DNA from: CAVOBC01 sp963693635
Lineage (GTDB): Bacteria > Pseudomonadota > Gammaproteobacteria > Pseudomonadales > Azotimanducaceae
DNA: 7,095 nt
Reading direction: 5' to 3'
Assembly: GCA_963693635.1 (NCBI GenBank)
Contig: CAVOBC010000256.1
Coordinates: forward strand, 1 to 7,095
Positions 5,828-7,095 of the stretch are shown one piece after another (within the stretch, counting starts at the first letter, position 1; each line of letters starts with the position of its first letter). The notes beneath the pieces are model-generated. The model ran no database searches, had not been told where the DNA came from, and saw only the letters and a program-made list of their open reading frames with translations. The position numbers were made by a program, and so were the translations under genes.

Positions 5828-5857
5828 CTGCGGCTAACTTCGATTCGGTGGCAAGGC

Positions 5858-7095
5858 TTGAGCAACATTTCGATCCAGGGTGCCCGCACCCACAATCTCA
5901 AGAATTTTGATCTTTCCATCCCGCGGGACCAACTCATCGTCATCACCGGTCTCTCCGGCTCGGGCAAGTCATCACTCGCCTTCGATACACTGTATGCGGA
6001 GGGTCAGCGGCGCTATGTCGAATCGCTGTCAGCCTACGCGCGGCAGTTCCTATCACTCATGGAAAAGCCTGACGTCGACCACATCGAAGGCTTGTCGCCC
6101 GCGATCTCCATCGAACAAAAGTCGACGTCCCACAACCCGCGGTCAACCGTCGGAACTATCACCGAGATCTACGACTATCTTCGTTTGCTGTTTGCCCGGG
6201 TTGGCGAGCCGACTTGCCCCGAACACGGCATTCCGCTCGCAGCGCAGTCGATATCGCAGATGGTCGATCAAGTGCTGACCATGGATGAGCAGCGGATCAT
6301 GCTGATCGCGCCTCTGATCAAGGAGCGTAAGGGCGAACACCTGCATGCCATCAGCGAGTTGCGCGCCCAGGGGTTTGTACGCGCACGCATCGACGGCATC
6401 GTCGTCGAACTCGATCAGGCGCCGGAACTCGACAAGAACAAGACACACTCCATTGACGTGGTGATCGACCGGTTGCGTGTCCGCGAAGACAACCGTACGC
6501 GCATCGCTGACTCGTTCGAAACGGCCGTCGCGGTCTCTGACGGCGTTGCCGCAGTCGCCATGATGGATGACGAAGACGAACCCGACCTCGTCTTCTCGGC
6601 GCGCTTCGCCTGTCCCAGTTGCGGGCATTCGATCCCCGATCTCGAGCCACGCCTCTTCTCGTTCAACAATCCTGCAGGAGCTTGTGCCAAGTGCGATGGA
6701 CTTGGCCTCAATCAGTTCTTTGATCCCGAGAACGTGATGAAGGATCGCGAACTGTCACTCTCTGAGGGCGCGATTCATGGCTGGGATCGCCGGAACGTTT
6801 ATTACTATCAAATGCTGACTTCGCTCGCTGAGCACTACCGGTTTGACCTCGACGCGCCCTTTACCTCCCTGACCCCGAAACAACAAAAGGCCGTCCTGTA
6901 CGGTAGCGGCGAGGAGAAGGTGCGTTTTCGCTATGTGAACGACCGCGGTGACGAATACACGCGGTCACATGCTTTTGAGGGCATCATTCCCAATATGGAG
7001 CGGCGATTTCACGAGACCGATTCGCAGATGATCCGTGAGACCTTGTCGCGATATATGTCAACGCAACCGTGTCCCGAATGCGACGGCGTGCGACT
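5858..7095 (+). CDS. uvrA: Excinuclease ABC subunit A (UvrA), 3' end cut by window edge
   Basis: UvrA is the DNA-damage sensor of nucleotide excision repair; as a dimer with two ATPase sites it loads UvrB at bulky lesions. Seen: 412 residues of an expected 940 or so. Walker A GLSGSGKSS lies at 31-39, followed by the UvrA-typical RRYVESLSAYARQFL (51-65). The UvrB-interaction and signature region carries IEQKSTSHNPRSTVGT (85-100). The first zinc module uses C252, C255, C276 and C279, and a further CxxC (C405, C408) begins near the cut end. The start is the TTG at 5858-5860. Translation from there (MSNISIQGARTHNLKN) aligns residue for residue with the E. coli N-terminus as I recall it (MDKIEVRGARTHNLKN). 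GGTGG six bases before the TTG can serve as ribosome-binding site, and no in-frame ATG lies nearby. The gene diverges from yajR-ssb. In E. coli it is SOS-induced; I see no LexA box here. Confidence 0.98.
   Translation, partial: MSNISIQGARTHNLKNFDLSIPRDQLIVITGLSGSGKSSLAFDTLYAEGQRRYVESLSAYARQFLSLMEKPDVDHIEGLSPAISIEQKSTSHNPRSTVGTITEIYDYLRLLFARVGEPTCPEHGIPLAAQSISQMVDQVLTMDEQRIMLIAPLIKERKGEHLHAISELRAQGFVRARIDGIVVELDQAPELDKNKTHSIDVVIDRLRVREDNRTRIADSFETAVAVSDGVAAVAMMDDEDEPDLVFSARFACPSCGHSIPDLEPRLFSFNNPAGACAKCDGLGLNQFFDPENVMKDRELSLSEGAIHGWDRRNVYYYQMLTSLAEHYRFDLDAPFTSLTPKQQKAVLYGSGEEKVRFRYVNDRGDEYTRSHAFEGIIPNMERRFHETDSQMIRETLSRYMSTQPCPECDGVR

Larger units (their letters stand above)
5386..5857. other. 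472-base divergent intergenic region between yajR and uvrA
   Basis: No credible gene is visible. The open frames here (for example 5541-5837 plus and 5564-5827 minus) lack family similarity and have arginine-, proline- and cysteine-rich translations typical of shadow frames. The region must contain promoters for leftward yajR-ssb and rightward uvrA transcription. It also contains a terminator-like hairpin (5451-5487), a perfect 10-bp inverted repeat (5687-5710) and a nested pair of GCTATC-type motifs. I looked for a LexA box of the CTGT-N8-ACAG type and found none. An unannotated small RNA cannot be excluded. Confidence 0.6.

Noticed and set aside
5541..5837. Open frames in the yajR-uvrA gap (5541-5837 plus, 5564-5827 minus, 5449-5721 minus)
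   Set aside because: Translations show no domain, no good ribosome-binding site and a composition typical of random frames in GC-rich DNA; they overlap one another on opposite strands.
5775..5848. 7-bp inverted repeat CCGAATC / GATTCGG flanking the uvrA leader
   Set aside because: With arms of seven and a 60-base separation, several such pairs are expected by chance in a region this size.
1..7095. Mobile elements, CRISPR arrays, tRNA or rRNA genes, toxin-antitoxin or defence genes
   Set aside because: I looked for terminal repeats, regularly spaced repeats, transposase or integrase motifs and RNA-gene signatures on both strands and found none; all coding space is taken by familiar housekeeping families.

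Overview
The window looks like ordinary chromosomal DNA from a gammaproteobacterium. The single-stranded DNA-binding protein, the excision-repair protein UvrA and the YajR-type transporter closely follow their Escherichia coli relatives as I recall them. The proA-nadD pairing and the transporter-ssb-uvrA grouping are also familiar from Pseudomonas-like genomes. Base composition is moderately GC-rich and even throughout. I see no insertion sequence, phage gene, CRISPR array, tRNA or rRNA, and no sign of recent transfer. Every protein gene is intact except the two cut by the window edges.

Layout, left to right. Bases 1-539 hold nadD (minus, 3' end missing) and 556-1815 hold proA (minus). They are 16 bases apart and read in the order proA then nadD. 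A 181-base divergent region with short repeats and two small hairpins separates proA from an AAG/MPG-family DNA-3-methyladenine glycosylase (plus, 1997-2677). That gene converges, across 110 bases, on a stand-alone LON-substrate-binding-domain protein (minus, 2788-3393). Upstream of the LON-domain gene lie ssb (minus, 3518-4042) and a yajR-like transporter (minus, 4027-5385). The transporter gene overlaps the start of ssb by 16 bases, so transporter, ssb and perhaps the LON-domain gene form one leftward transcript. A 472-base gap (5386-5857) separates this unit from uvrA, which reads rightward from a TTG start at 5858 and runs off the window.

Three of the seven genes handle DNA damage or single-stranded DNA: the glycosylase removes alkylated bases, SSB coats exposed strands, and UvrA recognises bulky lesions. 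ProA and NadD are biosynthetic, for proline and NAD. The LON-domain protein and the transporter have no known specific substrate. I found no good LexA box in front of uvrA.

Nothing here amounts to a new multi-gene system. The most interesting non-coding stretch is 5386-5857. It carries a perfect 10-bp inverted repeat, a nested symmetric set of GCTATC motifs and a terminator-like hairpin. Other points worth a look are a five-copy 12-bp repeat encoding part of the SSB linker, a 9-bp-period repeat between proA and the glycosylase gene, and the yajR-ssb overlap.
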